Source: Trichosporon coremiiforme (Eukaryota > Basidiomycota > Tremellomycetes > Trichosporonales > Trichosporonaceae). Taken from it: 64,000 nucleotides of DNA. The notes under the pieces were generated by a model, which worked only from the letters and a program-made list of their open reading frames with translations, ran no database searches and was not told where the DNA came from. Positions 40,052-50,847 of the stretch are shown here, piece by piece. The stretch is taken from NCBI GenBank assembly GCA_039545355.1, contig BCJJ01000004.1, positions 1,940,801-2,004,800 on the forward strand, given 5' to 3'. Within the stretch, counting starts at the first letter, position 1. Each line of letters opens with the position of its first letter. Made by a program: the position numbers and the translations under genes.

Positions 40052-41698
40052 ATGTCCACTACCTCGTACCAGTTCGTCCCGCCCAAGGTGTACAACGAGC
40101 CTTCGTTCGAGTACGCAAAGGGCTCGCCCGAGCGCGCGCTCGTCGACAAGGCAGTAAAAGAGATGAAGGCCCAGCTCCCTTTCGAGGTCCCCTGCGTCGT
40201 GGGCGGGAAGGAGATCAAGACTGGTAAGATGATGCAGCAGATCCGGCCCGACGACGTGAAGGGGCAGCCACTTGCCGAGTTCCACGCTGCTACGCCTGAG
40301 GTTGTCTCGCAGGCGATCAAGGGCGCTGTCGCCGCGCAACGCAAATGGGCCGCGAGGTCGTGGTACGAGCGCGCGACCATCTTCCTCCGTGCCGCCCAGC
40401 TCGTGTGCGGTAAGTACCGTTGGCATCTGATGGCCGCCACGATGCTGGGCCAGGGCAAGAATGTCCTCCAGGCCGAAGTCGACTGCATTGCCGAGTTGGC
40501 CGACTTCTTCCGCTTCTCCGTCCAGATCGTCGATGACGGGTACAAGCAGCAGCCGATGACTATTGTAAACGACGCCGCGAACCGGATCGAATACCGCCCC
40601 CTCGAAGGCTTCACTCTTGCCGTATCCCCGTTCAACTTCACAGCTATCGGCGGCAATCTCGTCATTGTTCCCAGCATCCTCGGTGGTGTCGCGCTCTGGA
40701 AGCCCTCTCCCATGAGCCTGTACGCAAACTACCTGACGCACAAAATTCTGCTCGAAGCCGGTGTTCCAGGCGATGTCATCCAGTTCATCCCGGGCGATGC
40801 CGAAGCGATCACGAAGCAGTGCTTCGCACACCGAGACTTCGCTGCCCTCCACTTCGTCGGGTCCAGCAAGGTTCTTCGCGACCTGTGGGAGCAGGTCGGC
40901 ACCAACATCCACAAGTACCGCTCGTACCCGCGCATCGTGGGCGAGACGGGTGGCAAGAACTACCACCTCCTGCACTCCAGTGCAGACTTTGAGTCAACTA
41001 TCACCCAGGCGATCCGCGCAGGCTTCGAGTATCAGGGCCAGAAGTGCAGTGCTCTCGGACGCCTCTACATCCCTCGCAGCATGTACGAAGCTGGGTGGCT
41101 GAACCAGCTGGTCGAGCAGGTCAAGACCATCGTCCAGGGTCCTGTCGACCAGTACGCCTCCTTCATGGGCCCTGTGATCAGCCAGCAGTCATTCGACAAC
41201 ATCCTTTCGCTCATCGAGGCGGCCAAGGCTGAGGGTGGTGTCGTCCTCACCGGCGGGAAGGGCGACAAGAGCGAGGGATACTACGTCCAGCCCACGGTCA
41301 TCCTGACAAAGGATCCGAAGAGCGTCACAATGACGAAGGAGATCTTCGGCCCCGTCATCACGGCGTATGTATACGAGGACGACGAGTTCGAGAGCATCTG
41401 CGAGCTCATCGACGACACGACCGAGTATGCCCTCACTGGAGCAGTGTTCGCCACCGACCCTCGCGCTCTCGCCCGCGCGACTGAGATTCTTCGCTACTCG
41501 GCCGGAAACCTGTATTTGAACGAGCGCACCCCGGGAGCTCAGGTCGGACAACACCCCTTCGGCGGTAACCGCTCCTCGGGCACAAACGACAAGAGCGGCA
41601 CCTGGGCCCACTTCTCCCGCTTCGTCTCGCCCCGCACCATCAAGGACAACTTTGCCTCGCCTCCGGCTCAGTTCACCCACCCCTCCAACGTCGCTTAA
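40052..41698 (+). CDS. PUT2: delta-1-pyrroline-5-carboxylate dehydrogenase
   Basis: NAD-dependent oxidation of P5C/glutamate semialdehyde to glutamate, the second step of proline breakdown. Intronless, 548 residues. ALDH4-type motifs: SYQFVPPKVYNEPSFEY (family N-terminus), RKWAARSWYERATIFLRA, YRPLEGFTLAVSPFNFTAI, WKPSPMSLYANY, GETGGKNYHLLH (catalytic Glu), EYQGQKCSALGRLYI (catalytic Cys), EIFGPVITAYVYED, GGNRSSGTNDKSG. The start MSTTSYQF at 40052 matches the usual beginning of fungal P5C dehydrogenases; a presequence could exist in the open 5' extension but none is evident. Same orientation as PUT1, the permease and the regulator. Confidence 0.96.
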   Translation: MSTTSYQFVPPKVYNEPSFEYAKGSPERALVDKAVKEMKAQLPFEVPCVVGGKEIKTGKMMQQIRPDDVKGQPLAEFHAATPEVVSQAIKGAVAAQRKWAARSWYERATIFLRAAQLVCGKYRWHLMAATMLGQGKNVLQAEVDCIAELADFFRFSVQIVDDGYKQQPMTIVNDAANRIEYRPLEGFTLAVSPFNFTAIGGNLVIVPSILGGVALWKPSPMSLYANYLTHKILLEAGVPGDVIQFIPGDAEAITKQCFAHRDFAALHFVGSSKVLRDLWEQVGTNIHKYRSYPRIVGETGGKNYHLLHSSADFESTITQAIRAGFEYQGQKCSALGRLYIPRSMYEAGWLNQLVEQVKTIVQGPVDQYASFMGPVISQQSFDNILSLIEAAKAEGGVVLTGGKGDKSEGYYVQPTVILTKDPKSVTMTKEIFGPVITAYVYEDDEFESICELIDDTTEYALTGAVFATDPRALARATEILRYSAGNLYLNERTPGAQVGQHPFGGNRSSGTNDKSGTWAHFSRFVSPRTIKDNFASPPAQFTHPSNVA

Positions 41699-41820
41699 GT
41701 CTGTAGAGCATATGCACGAATAGTTTCATTGTAGCCTATTCCAAGCACCACACCATGTCTGGGGGGCGCCGACGCCGCGCCGGAGCGCTGAGGGCTCGAG
41801 TTCTGTCTCCATTGCCAGGA

Positions 41821-41933
41821 GGCGAGATGGCCGAGCGGTCTAAGGCGCTGTGTTAAGGTTCTTCACCTCGGATCTCCGAGGCCGACGTTCTCTCCGCAGT
41901 CTTCGGACGTGGGTTCGAATCCCACTCTCGTCA
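41821..41933 (+). tRNA. tRNA-Leu(AAG), intron-containing
   Basis: Intron hairpin CCTCGGATCTCCGAGG. Trailer GAGTG-GTTGCA-CACTC, then CCTTACGCC and T5. Confidence 0.95.
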
Positions 41934-42541
41934 AGCGAGTGGTTGCACACTCCCTTACGCCAACCTTTTTCGGGGCAGAAGGTGCGGCCGAGCTGTATGG
42001 AGCAGAAGGGAAGCTAGGAAGGCCGTCTGTGGCCGGCCAGAAAGAGAGAGTGTCGCACGCCGATGCGAATGATAGTGCTCGCCTTAAAGGTTTCTCCCAA
42101 GACCTGGACCAGTGGCGTGGTCATGGCTACTGCGTTGCAGCGATGTGAAACTCACGATGGGGATGGACTGCAGCAGCCGCACTCGAGTTGGCTCTCGTAA
42201 GGAGGCGGGGCGCAGGACAGATTTGCGCCCGAAACACTTAGTGGCACTTCGCTAGATTACCGGTCTGACATCAGCGGGGGGGGGGGGACGACGTTAACAT
42301 GACCTTGGGGGGGGGGGCGTTCATCAAAGCATGCAGAGGGGGGGGGGGNNNNNNNNNNNNNNNNNNNNNNNNNNNNNNGGCTGCCGAAGCGGGTTCCGCA
42401 GCCTATATTGCGCCGGAGACATATGTGGCACTTGCTCACAGTATTCTCTCTAACGTCAGCCATCATCGTCCAACCATCTCGGGATCTCCTGCTCTCTCTT
42501 CTCTCCCCAACCAAGCATGCAGGCGGAGTACGGACAAAAAA
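41934..42541. other. spacer with G-tracts and assembly gap
   Basis: Contains runs of 10-12 G at 42275-42287, 42307-42317 and 42337-42348, the last abutting a run of N (42349-42378). No gene seen. Confidence 0.8.
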
Positions 42542-42661
42542 GGTCCTCGCCGGGATTTGAACCCGGGGCCACTCCCAATCCGACTCCGAAGAGACGAGGA
42601 GGCAAAGCTCAAGATGTTAGATCACCCTAAGAGAGTATGATAACCACTACACCACGAGAAC
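42542..42661 (-). tRNA. tRNA-Pro(AGG), long intron
   Basis: Same as 12055 apart from a few intron bases: the intron hairpin stem and loop changed to CTCGTCTC/TTCGGAGTC. T6 follows directly. Confidence 0.88.
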
Positions 42662-43075
42662 GTCCGATGGACAGACGATGGCTGCTCCGCGCGCACGGGC
42701 AGGAGCTTCCCGGGTGCAACCTAACGCGTGGAGTTGCCAGAAGAGCCGAAACAGGCTTGACTGTTCAGCTATTACAGCAAGGAGTCCGCAGAGAGTGCTT
42801 CTGGGAGCAGAATACTGACTCCAGTTGACTATCGAGGCAGTAGCAACGGTGGGTGGCTGGGTATCCACTCTGCGGTCCATTCTCAGGTAAAATTCTCTTC
42901 TTGGACCAGCTTCCACTCCGTCCGTCTGTGCAGGCCGTGGCGCGCCTTAGTCTCCTACGCAAGAACCAGCCAAGGTAGCCACGCTTCCTCACTCCCCGAC
43001 GCCTTTGCTGCTGCTGTCACCGTCGAGCAGCCGTGTCTCTGGCAATGTGCGCGGCGACGGCGCTGATCACCACCA
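42662..43075. other. spacer
   Basis: No gene supported between tRNA-Pro and tRNA-Leu(CAG). Confidence 0.5.
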
Positions 43076-43187
43076 GGCAAGATGGCCGAGCGGTCTAAGG
43101 CGCTGTGTTCAGGTTCCTCTCTGATCTTCTTCGGGGCGGCTTTCAAATCGCAGTCTTCGGGCGTGGGTTCGAATCCCACTCTTGTCA
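43076..43187 (+). tRNA. tRNA-Leu(CAG), intron-containing
   Basis: Anticodon CAG in TTCAGGT, intron about 34 nt. Trailer GAGCA-TTCAGT-TGCTT with one G-T pair, then CGTAACTGG and T5. Confidence 0.94.
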
Positions 43188-43551
43188 AAAGAGCATTCAG
43201 TTGCTTCGTAACTGGTCTTTTTCGTTCACCACGGGGCGGGGTGAGATGGGGCTAAAGATGCCCCAAGTCGAATAGGCAGGGCAGGAGAGCACAGCCACTG
43301 CGTAATGTTGGGCGGTCCGCGTTGGCCCCGGAAGGGGACATGCGGGCAGTCACTTTAGCCCGCAACTTGGAGCACAGGGTCAGCAGACTGTGGGTGTGGT
43401 TCAACAACGTCATCGTGACCACCAACGGCAGCTTCACCGAAGGAGCTTCTCCTTTCCCTTTTGCTAGCGATGAGGGCGCTCGTCACTCGTTGAGAGAGCG
43501 GGGCAGCGGGGGCCGACGGCATCCCGGCGCGTTCGGCGCGGCTTCCATCCC
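43188..43551. other. spacer
   Basis: No gene supported. Confidence 0.5.
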
Positions 43552-43658
43552 GGCGAGATGGCCGAGCGGTCTAAGGCGCTGTGTTAAGGTGACCACCTGT
43601 CTTCGAACAGGCTCTCCTCCGCAGTCTTCGGACGTGGGTTCGAATCCCACTCTCGTCA
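43552..43658 (+). tRNA. tRNA-Leu(AAG), intron-containing
   Basis: Intron with CCTGT-CTTCGA-ACAGG, the same hairpin class as 20051 with a changed loop. Trailer AGGTA-TTCAGT-TACCT, then CCTTACGCC and TTTT. Confidence 0.95.
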
Positions 43659-43900
43659 GAGAAGGTATTCAGTTACCTCCTTACGCCAAACCTTTTGCAC
43701 TTCGTGGGCATTCAGGGTTAACGACATCCCTGGGACGTTTTATCTGGAAACTCGACATAATTGGCGGAAGTGCCACTGCACCTCAACCTCCACTTTACTG
43801 GGTTGAAACCCGCCCTAACACCACTCAAACGTCCGTTTCTCCTCGCCCTCTTCAGCTTTCCACGTTGCAACTACAACTGCACGCAGAGGAACCAAAAAGC

Positions 43901-44008
43901 TTCTCCGCCAGGGAGTCGAACCCTGCTCTATCGCGATCACTGCAGTCGTAAGAGACCGAGAAACTCTCTCTTGAGAGGCGATTATACTAACCGATATACT
44001 AGCGAAGA
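43901..44008 (-). tRNA. tRNA-Glu(CTC), intron-containing
   Basis: Second Glu copy, same exons as 14212; the intron differs (GGTCTCTTACGACTGCAGT region). No trailer hairpin. Confidence 0.88.
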
Positions 44009-44297
44009 GAAGTCAAGAGGACATGGAGGCGTTGTGCGCGCGTCGGTCGTCAGCGGCGAGCGAAGCACTGATTCCGAACGACAGAGAGACGCTTCAATAG
44101 CAAGGAACTAGCAAGCCGAGGTAGCCCGCACAAGCAGCACGTGAACGCACCGAACGCCGAGTCCACCCCCTGTACGAACACTGCAGCCTAAACGTAACAT
44201 TGCACAACGTCGCGTGCGGCTAGCTTGCCAACCGCGATACACACAGGCCGGGGGCTCGAAAAAAACGGCCTCATCTCGTCAACGAAGCCACTGCCAC

Positions 44298-44377
44298 TGG
44301 GACGAGGGCGGATCGAACGCCCGACCTCAAGAATTGAGTACTTCACTCTCGCGCTCTCCCAACTGAGCTATCATCCC
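44298..44377 (-). tRNA. tRNA-Phe(GAA), intron-containing
   Basis: Anticodon GAA in GTGAAGT, 3' stem TCTTG. The trailer has GGCTTCG...CGAG...GCC base pairing and a T7 terminator; weaker hairpin than the copies at 29064 and 44490. Confidence 0.92.
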
Positions 44378-44489
44378 TAGGTGGCACGTTCGGAACTCCA
44401 ACACGCTCGGCGATGCCGGCGCCAACACCGCTGGAGTTGCAAGGAGTATAAAAGCGAACGTTAGGTGCTCCGAAGAGCCATCCGACGTG

Positions 44490-44568
44490 TGGGACGAGGG
44501 CGGATCGAACGCCCGACCTCAAGAACTGAAGCTTCACTCTCGCGCTCTCCCAACTGAGCTATCATCCC
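44490..44568 (-). tRNA. tRNA-Phe(GAA), intron-containing
   Basis: Same exons as 29064. Trailer GCTC-TTCG-GAGC (UUCG tetraloop), then CACCTAACG and TTTT. The two Phe genes here are about 110 bp apart in tandem. Confidence 0.93.
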
Positions 44569-44958
44569 AACCACGGTTGGTCCACGTCGTGGTCCAATAG
44601 GAGATGTCACAAAGACTTCGTTACTGTTGGGAACTTAGGCTCGTGATGCCGCTGGAACGATGATCTGGCAGGCTGAGCGTGGTAAAACTGATTGGAGATG
44701 GTGATTCATGCACGCTCAGAGAAGACAGCAGGAAGAAAACCTCAAAACTTTTGCCAGTGGGCAATTCGAAGACCCCGACGGTCGCTTGATTGACGCGGCA
44801 CCTACATTCTAACTGGTGACCCTCGGAGGACAAGAGGTAACGCAGCATGGTGGCCGACATTGGGGCGGTCTCTTCCAAGGCATTCACTCTCTGTGGCAGG
44901 CTGTCAGCGAGGCGCTGTTCCCCAAGACATAGCTGACCTCACTGGCCGGCGTTTAGCA
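44569..44958. other. spacer
   Basis: No gene supported. Confidence 0.5.
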
Positions 44959-45071
44959 GGCGAGATGGCCGAGCGGTCTAAGGCGCTGTGTTAAGGCTCG
45001 CGGTCTCGGAACTCCGAGGCCGTTCAGTTCTCCGCAGTCTTCGGACGTGGGTTCGAATCCCACTCTCGTCA
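44959..45071 (+). tRNA. tRNA-Leu(AAG), intron-containing
   Basis: Intron hairpin TCTCGGAACTCCGAGG. Trailer GGTGC-TCGC-GCACC, then TCCTTACGCC and TTTT. It lies at the 3' side of transporter copy S1. Confidence 0.95.
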
Positions 45072-45279
45072 AGCGGGTGCTCGCGCACCTCCTTACGCCT
45101 CCCTTTTGGCTGCTCTCGAGTATCGTCAAGCCGCAGCGAGTGTACCAAGCTGCATCTCTTCAGCTCCGCGGAGCTAACAACACGGCGTTTATATGTTCAT
45201 CGGCTTGCAGGTCAGGTGTTTATACGTTCAATAGCTGCATGCCAGGAGTTTGTACAATATTATCGGCCTCAGGATCCCC

Positions 45280-47981
45280 TTACAACTGCTCTTGTTGTTC
45301 ATTTTCCGCCTTTTGGTTCGGGTCGTTTGGGTCAAGTTGGTCAATCTTCCGTGACTTCACCACATCGTTGCGAATGAATAGGATAGACAAGAAGGCGATT
45401 GCCATCACTGCCGTTCCACCTATGAGCATCCGTTTCTGCGCATGCCCGTAAGCGGCTTGAATGGCGGTTCTAGTGGCCGAACCTTGCGGGTAACTCAGTT
45501 GTTTATTGAGGTCCTTGTATATCTCACGCCACTCGGGCCGATGCTCATCAGGAAGGAGCTCGCGTAGCTTCTTCGGGAGAGTATTCGCCCACACAGCACC
45601 CGACAGAGCGTTACCGATGGCTCTGCCAACGTGCGTGAACGTCATCAGCAGCGTCACCATGGAGGCGACGTGAGCGTCTTCGTCGGCGGAGTTGATGACG
45701 GTCAGTCGGTCCAGCGTATTGAAGGCGGCGCCAGCAATTGCGACCAGAACCTGAGAGAGCGCGACAAACCCGAGAGGGTGGGCGGGCTTGCGAAACAGAA
45801 GCATCGTTCCGATTCCGACGCAGTACACTGGGAATGCCACCACTAGGGTTGGCTTGTATGGCCATTCTTTGATGACCAAGTAGGCGATCCCAAACGCCCA
45901 AAGCGCTTCCGAAGCCTCATTGATGACAGCGATGTAGCCCGCGACGATGACCGAGCAGTCGTGAACAACCTGCAAATACGAGGTGAAATAGCTTTTCCAG
46001 CTGTAGAGAGCGACTGATGCGTTAGCTTAGCGTTAGGGTTGGTTTAAGAACGTACCTGCGCAGGCAAACGTGAGGCCGCAAGCACCCCCGATTGACTTGT
46101 TATGCATCAAGCCAATCGGGAGGAATCGATTCTTCGGCGAAGTGTAGTACTCTACAATCCCGAACACGAAGAAGGCCGCAAAGCCCGCAAACAACATTGC
46201 CAGAATGTAAGAAGAACGCCACGCATCAGGAGCCGTTTCCGCGATGGCAAAGGCGATTAGGAATAGGGCAAAGCCGGTGTAGAAGAGCAGAATGCCACCG
46301 ACGTCCCACTTGAAGAAGAAGTTGGTGGCGGCACGGGTAGCTCTCCTGAACTTGCTACGGGGTGGACTGTCAGTGGTCTCACTGTCGCCCTTCTTATCGG
46401 AGTCGGTGTCCTCTGGGGTCTCCTCCTCCCGAACCTCCCTCGACTCATCTGATGCCTTCTGCTCCTTCTGTGCTGCCTTCTCCTCCTCGGCTGCAGCCTT
46501 GTCCTCTTTGGCTCGCTTGAGGGCGACCCGACGTTGGCCTAGCCTGTCGTAGTACCATAGGATCCATGCCATGACTGAGCCGAGAAAGGGGAGGATTATC
46601 GAAAACGTCCCGTATCCCCAACGCCAACGAATATTCAGGAAGCCTTGCGCGAGTGCAGGGCCAGTAAGGGTTGAAGCGAGCTTGGGACTGGTTTGTATGG
46701 CGTGAACGAGGACAAGGTATCTTGCCTGAGTCGTGTCCCACACGAGCGCATTGACGGCGAGACTAATGCAGGCAAACCCGACACAGTAGCACAGGTTTGC
46801 GGCACTGTACATGAACAGGGACTTCGCAGTCGCTAGGAGCACCAAGCCGACCGTGCCAAGGACCAAACCCCCAGTGTAGAGGTACGAGTAGCGGATGGAA
46901 GCGCCTCCGGCCACGGCCTTCGATAGCAATGCGTAGACGATGGCGACCGTGGCGTCGACAGCGATGAACACGGTCGTCGCGAAGCTGTGGCCACCGAGCT
47001 CAGAGGTAATGTAAGGTGATAGATTTACAACAACACTCTCCTGCATTGCGTCGACAGCCATGAGAAGCCACAATCTGGGGAGTCGTAAGCTCTACTGTTT
47101 CCCAGACTCGGCGACGACGTACAGCACATGTAATAGCACACGATTGGTCATGTTCCACTCCTGCATGGGCCTTCCAACACGGGCATCCGATTGCCGGAAT
47201 CCATCCTCAGTCAACATGGCGTCTCTGAAGAAAGACATTGACGACCTTTGACGCGACAGCTCCAGTTCCTTAGCGTGATGCGGCCTTGCGTGAACTACGA
47301 GGTCGTTGGCGGTGATGATTTGGGCGGTGCCGTCTAGGTCGCGACTCCCATCCAAGGAGGCTCGAGGCTCGTCGTGGGAGCTTTCTTGACCCGCAACAGA
47401 ACCGGCCGAAGCTCCCTTGGGCTTTTCCGGCGTCGGAGACTTGTCCCTGGGAGGTGGAGCAGCGGGATCATGGTGTTGGCGCACCGTTGGGACGACAACT
47501 ACAGGAGACATATGTTCCGATCCAGTTATGTCGGTTGCAGGTTGCGGCACAGTTGGCTGAGAAGGTGCCGATACGTCCGGATAAAGGATCGAAGATCCAA
47601 GAGGGCCCAGGACCGCTGACTCTGATTGAGATTCGACATTCTCGTTGCGACTGCCACTAGGAGACGCCGGGACGCTCTCCAGTGGGAGCTTGACATGTCA
47701 GGGAGTGATTCTCACAACTCGCACGCTGGGACACTCACCACCTTCACCCGGATTACTCCTTCGGAGGCAAAGTCATCACCGGAATTCTCAGCTAGACCTG
47801 CAAGAGGCATCACGCCTGTTGGGAGAGAGAGGTGGGCGGCGGAGCCCGATTTGTTGGTGGTCTCGATCTGCGGAGTATCCGAAGGTTTGTTGCTATCGTC
47901 ACTATGAGGGGCAGCCTGGGGAGTTGCTAGGGCGGCGCTCGCATTGGACTGAAGCGAGTCAGGACCAGCGTCGGCAGTCAT
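45280..47981 (-). CDS. siderophore iron transporter-like MFS protein (S1)
   Basis: Major facilitator of the fungal siderophore-iron transporter type (Arn/Sit/Str/Mir, 14 helices), expected to take up ferric siderophores by proton symport. 853 residues; introns 47689-47738, 47075-47122 and 46014-46055 keep the phase. Hydrophilic N-terminus of about 250 residues (SPTPEKPKGA, PMQEWNMTNRVLLHV), first helix WLLMAVDAMQESVVVNLSPY, then WRWGYGTFSIILPFLGS, an acidic Glu/Lys-rich central loop (EEEKAAQKEQKASDE), SWKSYFTSYLQVVHD and VAGYIAVINEASEALW, RLTVINSADEDAHVASMV, VGRAIGNALSGAVWANTLP near the end (all typical of the family). C-terminal tail KAENEQQEQL. The central loop and N-terminus are longer than usual. 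Start MTADAGPD at 47981 chosen; an in-frame ATG at 48161 is less likely. Confidence 0.88.
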
Positions 47982-49244
47982 CCTGCCAGTCGTACCGAGA
48001 GTGCGGGCGGACGGGTACACCGGGGAAGACTCGCGCAAGAGGTGTCTGTTATATCTTACTGGTGCGTGTCTCACGGTGTTTGGACAATAGCTTTCGCTCA
48101 GCTCTGAGAGCTGGAGGCGTATGCGACGGTTAGCCTGTACGCCACGAGCCAGTGCCACCAATGACTACGGCTGACACGGCCCATCGACGAGGTTCGACGC
48201 TGCTGTTTTGGTGGTCGCGGGCTTGCGGATCTACGACATGGGGCCAGTATCAGTAGAGTGTAGGAGATAGTAACGAGAATAGGGGAGAGGTTCAGTTCAT
48301 CTTAGAGGCGAGCTGATCCGATGCTGGATGCGGAGAGCTTGAGGCGACGAGATTCAAGTCACCCTCCGTAAGTTGAGCGGCCAGCGCTTAGTCCATGGTC
48401 TTGGCGGTGTCGGGAACCGTGGGCTCAGTGCATGGCGCTGCGCCCCGTGCAGTCTCACAGCGCATAGGTTTTCAACCCTTTCGGAATGTCATCGGCCCGG
48501 GGTGAACACAGTGGATCATCTGTGAGGGGCTCCAGGCAGCCGGTTTTGACCCGCCAGTGAGCCTGTGACAACCCGGATGATGGAGGCCCCACATGTTACC
48601 CGGGGCCGTAGGTCTCTCATGGGGCGGACCCCCTTGCTGGAGGCTGCGGCTTACTGAGCGTTCCTCCGAGATCGGCAAATCAAGTGCCAGAGGTCCCTGC
48701 TCAGAGTTGTGCCGTGGAGCTGGAATCCGAGATAGCAAGGGCAAGCGGAGCTGCACCGGAACGGCAGATGCTGTTGGGTCTACGCGCCCTCCATTGCTGA
48801 GAAACCGCTGCACCCCGAGTACAACCAATGACACGCGAAGGCTCCGTGATCCAATACCTCTTCTGTCGAGCCATGGACCAGAAGGCGGCATGCCGTGTGA
48901 GGACCCTGATGATGGTGCAACCCGAGGTCGATAACGGGTAATCACTATGTCTCGGCAATAACTACCCTCAACTCTAATCAGAGCGATAAACGCTCGTCAC
49001 TCGTCCGAACAATAGGAGCGGGGTGTCGGGTGGCCCGAGCCCCATGCCGTGAACGGTCCGGACTTCGATAGCTCAGAGCAACGATATGGTAGCTGAAAGC
49101 GGGGTTACGCATACGCCTCGGTCCAGACCAAAGGTACGGACGGTGTCCTCCCTCAACGCTTAAGCTCCGTCTCGGGGCTCCGACTCGGAACCGGGCCGCG
49201 TCGGCCGGCGCCGATCGGCGCCGATCTCTCCGCAGCATCCAGCA
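47982..49244. other. long spacer upstream of S1
   Basis: 1.26 kb with no credible gene or recognisable structured RNA. Holds the promoter of S1 and the 5' flank of the next tRNA-Leu. The stretch 48470-48950 is GC-rich with many small inverted repeats, but I could not match it to SRP, RNase P or snRNA signatures. Confidence 0.45.
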
Positions 49245-49355
49245 GGCGAGATGGCCGAGCGGTCTAAGGCGCTGTGTTAAGGTTCATGACCTCGGAACTC
49301 CGGGGTCGCATCCCTCCGCAGTCTTCGGACGTGGGTTCGAATCCCACTCTCGTCA
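49245..49355 (+). tRNA. tRNA-Leu(AAG), intron-containing
   Basis: Intron ACCTCGGAACTCCGGGGT. Trailer AGGCA-TTCAGT-TGCCT, then CCTTACGCC and T5. It sits just 3' of transporter relic S2. Confidence 0.95.
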
Positions 49356-49583
49356 AGCAGGCATTCAGTTGCCTCCTTACGCCTCCTTTTTCGTGGAGCA
49401 TTGCTGAAGTTTCTGTGTTTGTGCACATGGGAATGCTAGGCATAATGTCTGCTATGACTACAACCCCACAGGAGTGGAACAAGGAAGCTATGGAGCAGTG
49501 TTCACGGGGATGGAGGCGATACCACGAATCGGTTTTTCTTAAAGGCAATGAAGCGGGCACAAGCGTTGGGTCATGGGGCCGAC

Positions 49584-50847
49584 CTAGCCGTCAATCCCCA
49601 TGTCATCATCCGCTGCGGCACTGTCTCGATGATCCTTCATGAAAATAATGCACCTGAGCGCGAAAGCCATGACAAGGGCTCCACCAATCAGCATATTTGC
49701 CTGAGCTCTAGCGTACGAGCCTTGGATGGCGATGCGCGTCGGGTCGCCTTGCGGGAAATCAAGTTGAGCACGGATCGTAGTAGATGTCTCTCCACATATA
49801 CCATGTCTCATACGGGATCCTCTTCCTCAGCTCCTTTGGAAGTACCTTGTTCCAAACGGCCGCAGCAAGGGACTGCCAAAGGCGCCACCCTGGCAGGCGA
49901 ACATCGCCAGGATGGCGGCCAGGCTGGTGTGGTTCGGCTCCTGTAGACCGCTTATCGCAGCTGTCGCATCCAGGGAGTTGAACGCGAATCCGGCAGCTCC
50001 AACCAACACCTGTGACAGATCAGGAGTTCGACGGGCTTTCCTGCTTTGCGGACAAAGAACATGGTGACAACGCCAATGAGATACATGGCGAATGCCACCA
50101 ATAAGATCAAGTGCTTGATCGCGTTCATGCGACTCACGCCGGGCGGCTCAGTGGGATGCCCTCGAGGTTGGGACTGCGGCTTCTCTCCGGACTGTCTTGC
50201 TTCTCCTGCTGGACTTTTCAGAAGGATGTTGAGATTCCCACAGCGTAGTAAGAAGACGGAAATAACGGCGCTGATGACAGGAAGGGCAATCGAAAATGTA
50301 CCATAGCTCCAGCGCCAAGTTGAAGCTATCAAAGTAGTAGGCCAAAGGTGGACCGGCCACCGCCGTAAGCAGACTTGGTGTGATGTTGAAAGTGCGGATA
50401 AGCATTGCGCGAGCCACTTTGGAAACATCGAAGAGCAGAGAGTTCAGGGCAAGAGCTAGGCGGGTTGTGCAACGGAGCTGACTTCTGGGGTTCACCCGCG
50501 TTGCCATGGCTGGTCACGTCCGGCCCACCGATGGGCGGTTTTTCGGGTTCTTGCTGGTCGGGTGCCGTGACAGGAGGGGTGGTGCCGGATGTATCAGTCT
50601 GGGCGGGACGATTTTCGCTTGCGGGTTCGTCGTCGTTGTCGGGGTGAGTCAGAGTTTGGTCTTGCAGATTGGTGTTGGTGGCATGAGACTGAGAGTGCGC
50701 TGCAGTCTCCTCCGAGTTCGTTTCGCCTGGAGTATAACGAACAACGCTGAGCTCGATGCCCTCATGCCCTAGGGCTGGCCACGCATCTTGAGCTGACTCA
50801 GCTTGGGGATACCCAGTGCCTATGTTGTAGGGCCTCTCGTGCGACAT
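49584..50847 (-). pseudogene. siderophore-transporter-like relic (S2)
   Basis: Degenerate paralog of S1. A hydrophilic N-terminus (MSHERPYNIGTGYPQAE, Thr/Pro/Gln-rich) runs without the first helices into LALALNSLLFDVSKVARAML, matching SLAVNALVWDTTQARYLVLV of S1. A frame change follows before WRWSYGTFSIALPVISAV (S1: WRWGYGTFSIILPFLGSV). Then comes a jump to LVAFAMYLIGVVTMFFVRKA, another break before VGAAGFAFNSLDATAAISGL, and a C-terminal ARAQANMLIGGALVMAFAL (S1: GHAQKRMLIGGTAVMAIAF). The five N-terminal helices and the central loop are deleted and at least two frames change, so it cannot make a working carrier. Confidence 0.82.

Noticed and set aside
47075..47095. A 21-nt intron in transporter S1
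   Set aside because: A donor GTACGT at 47122 gives a 48-nt intron with the same acceptor and keeps the frame, so an ultra-short intron is not needed.
48470..48950. Possible structured RNA (SRP or RNase P) upstream of S1
   Set aside because: GC-rich with inverted repeats, but none of the conserved elements of these RNAs could be found by eye.
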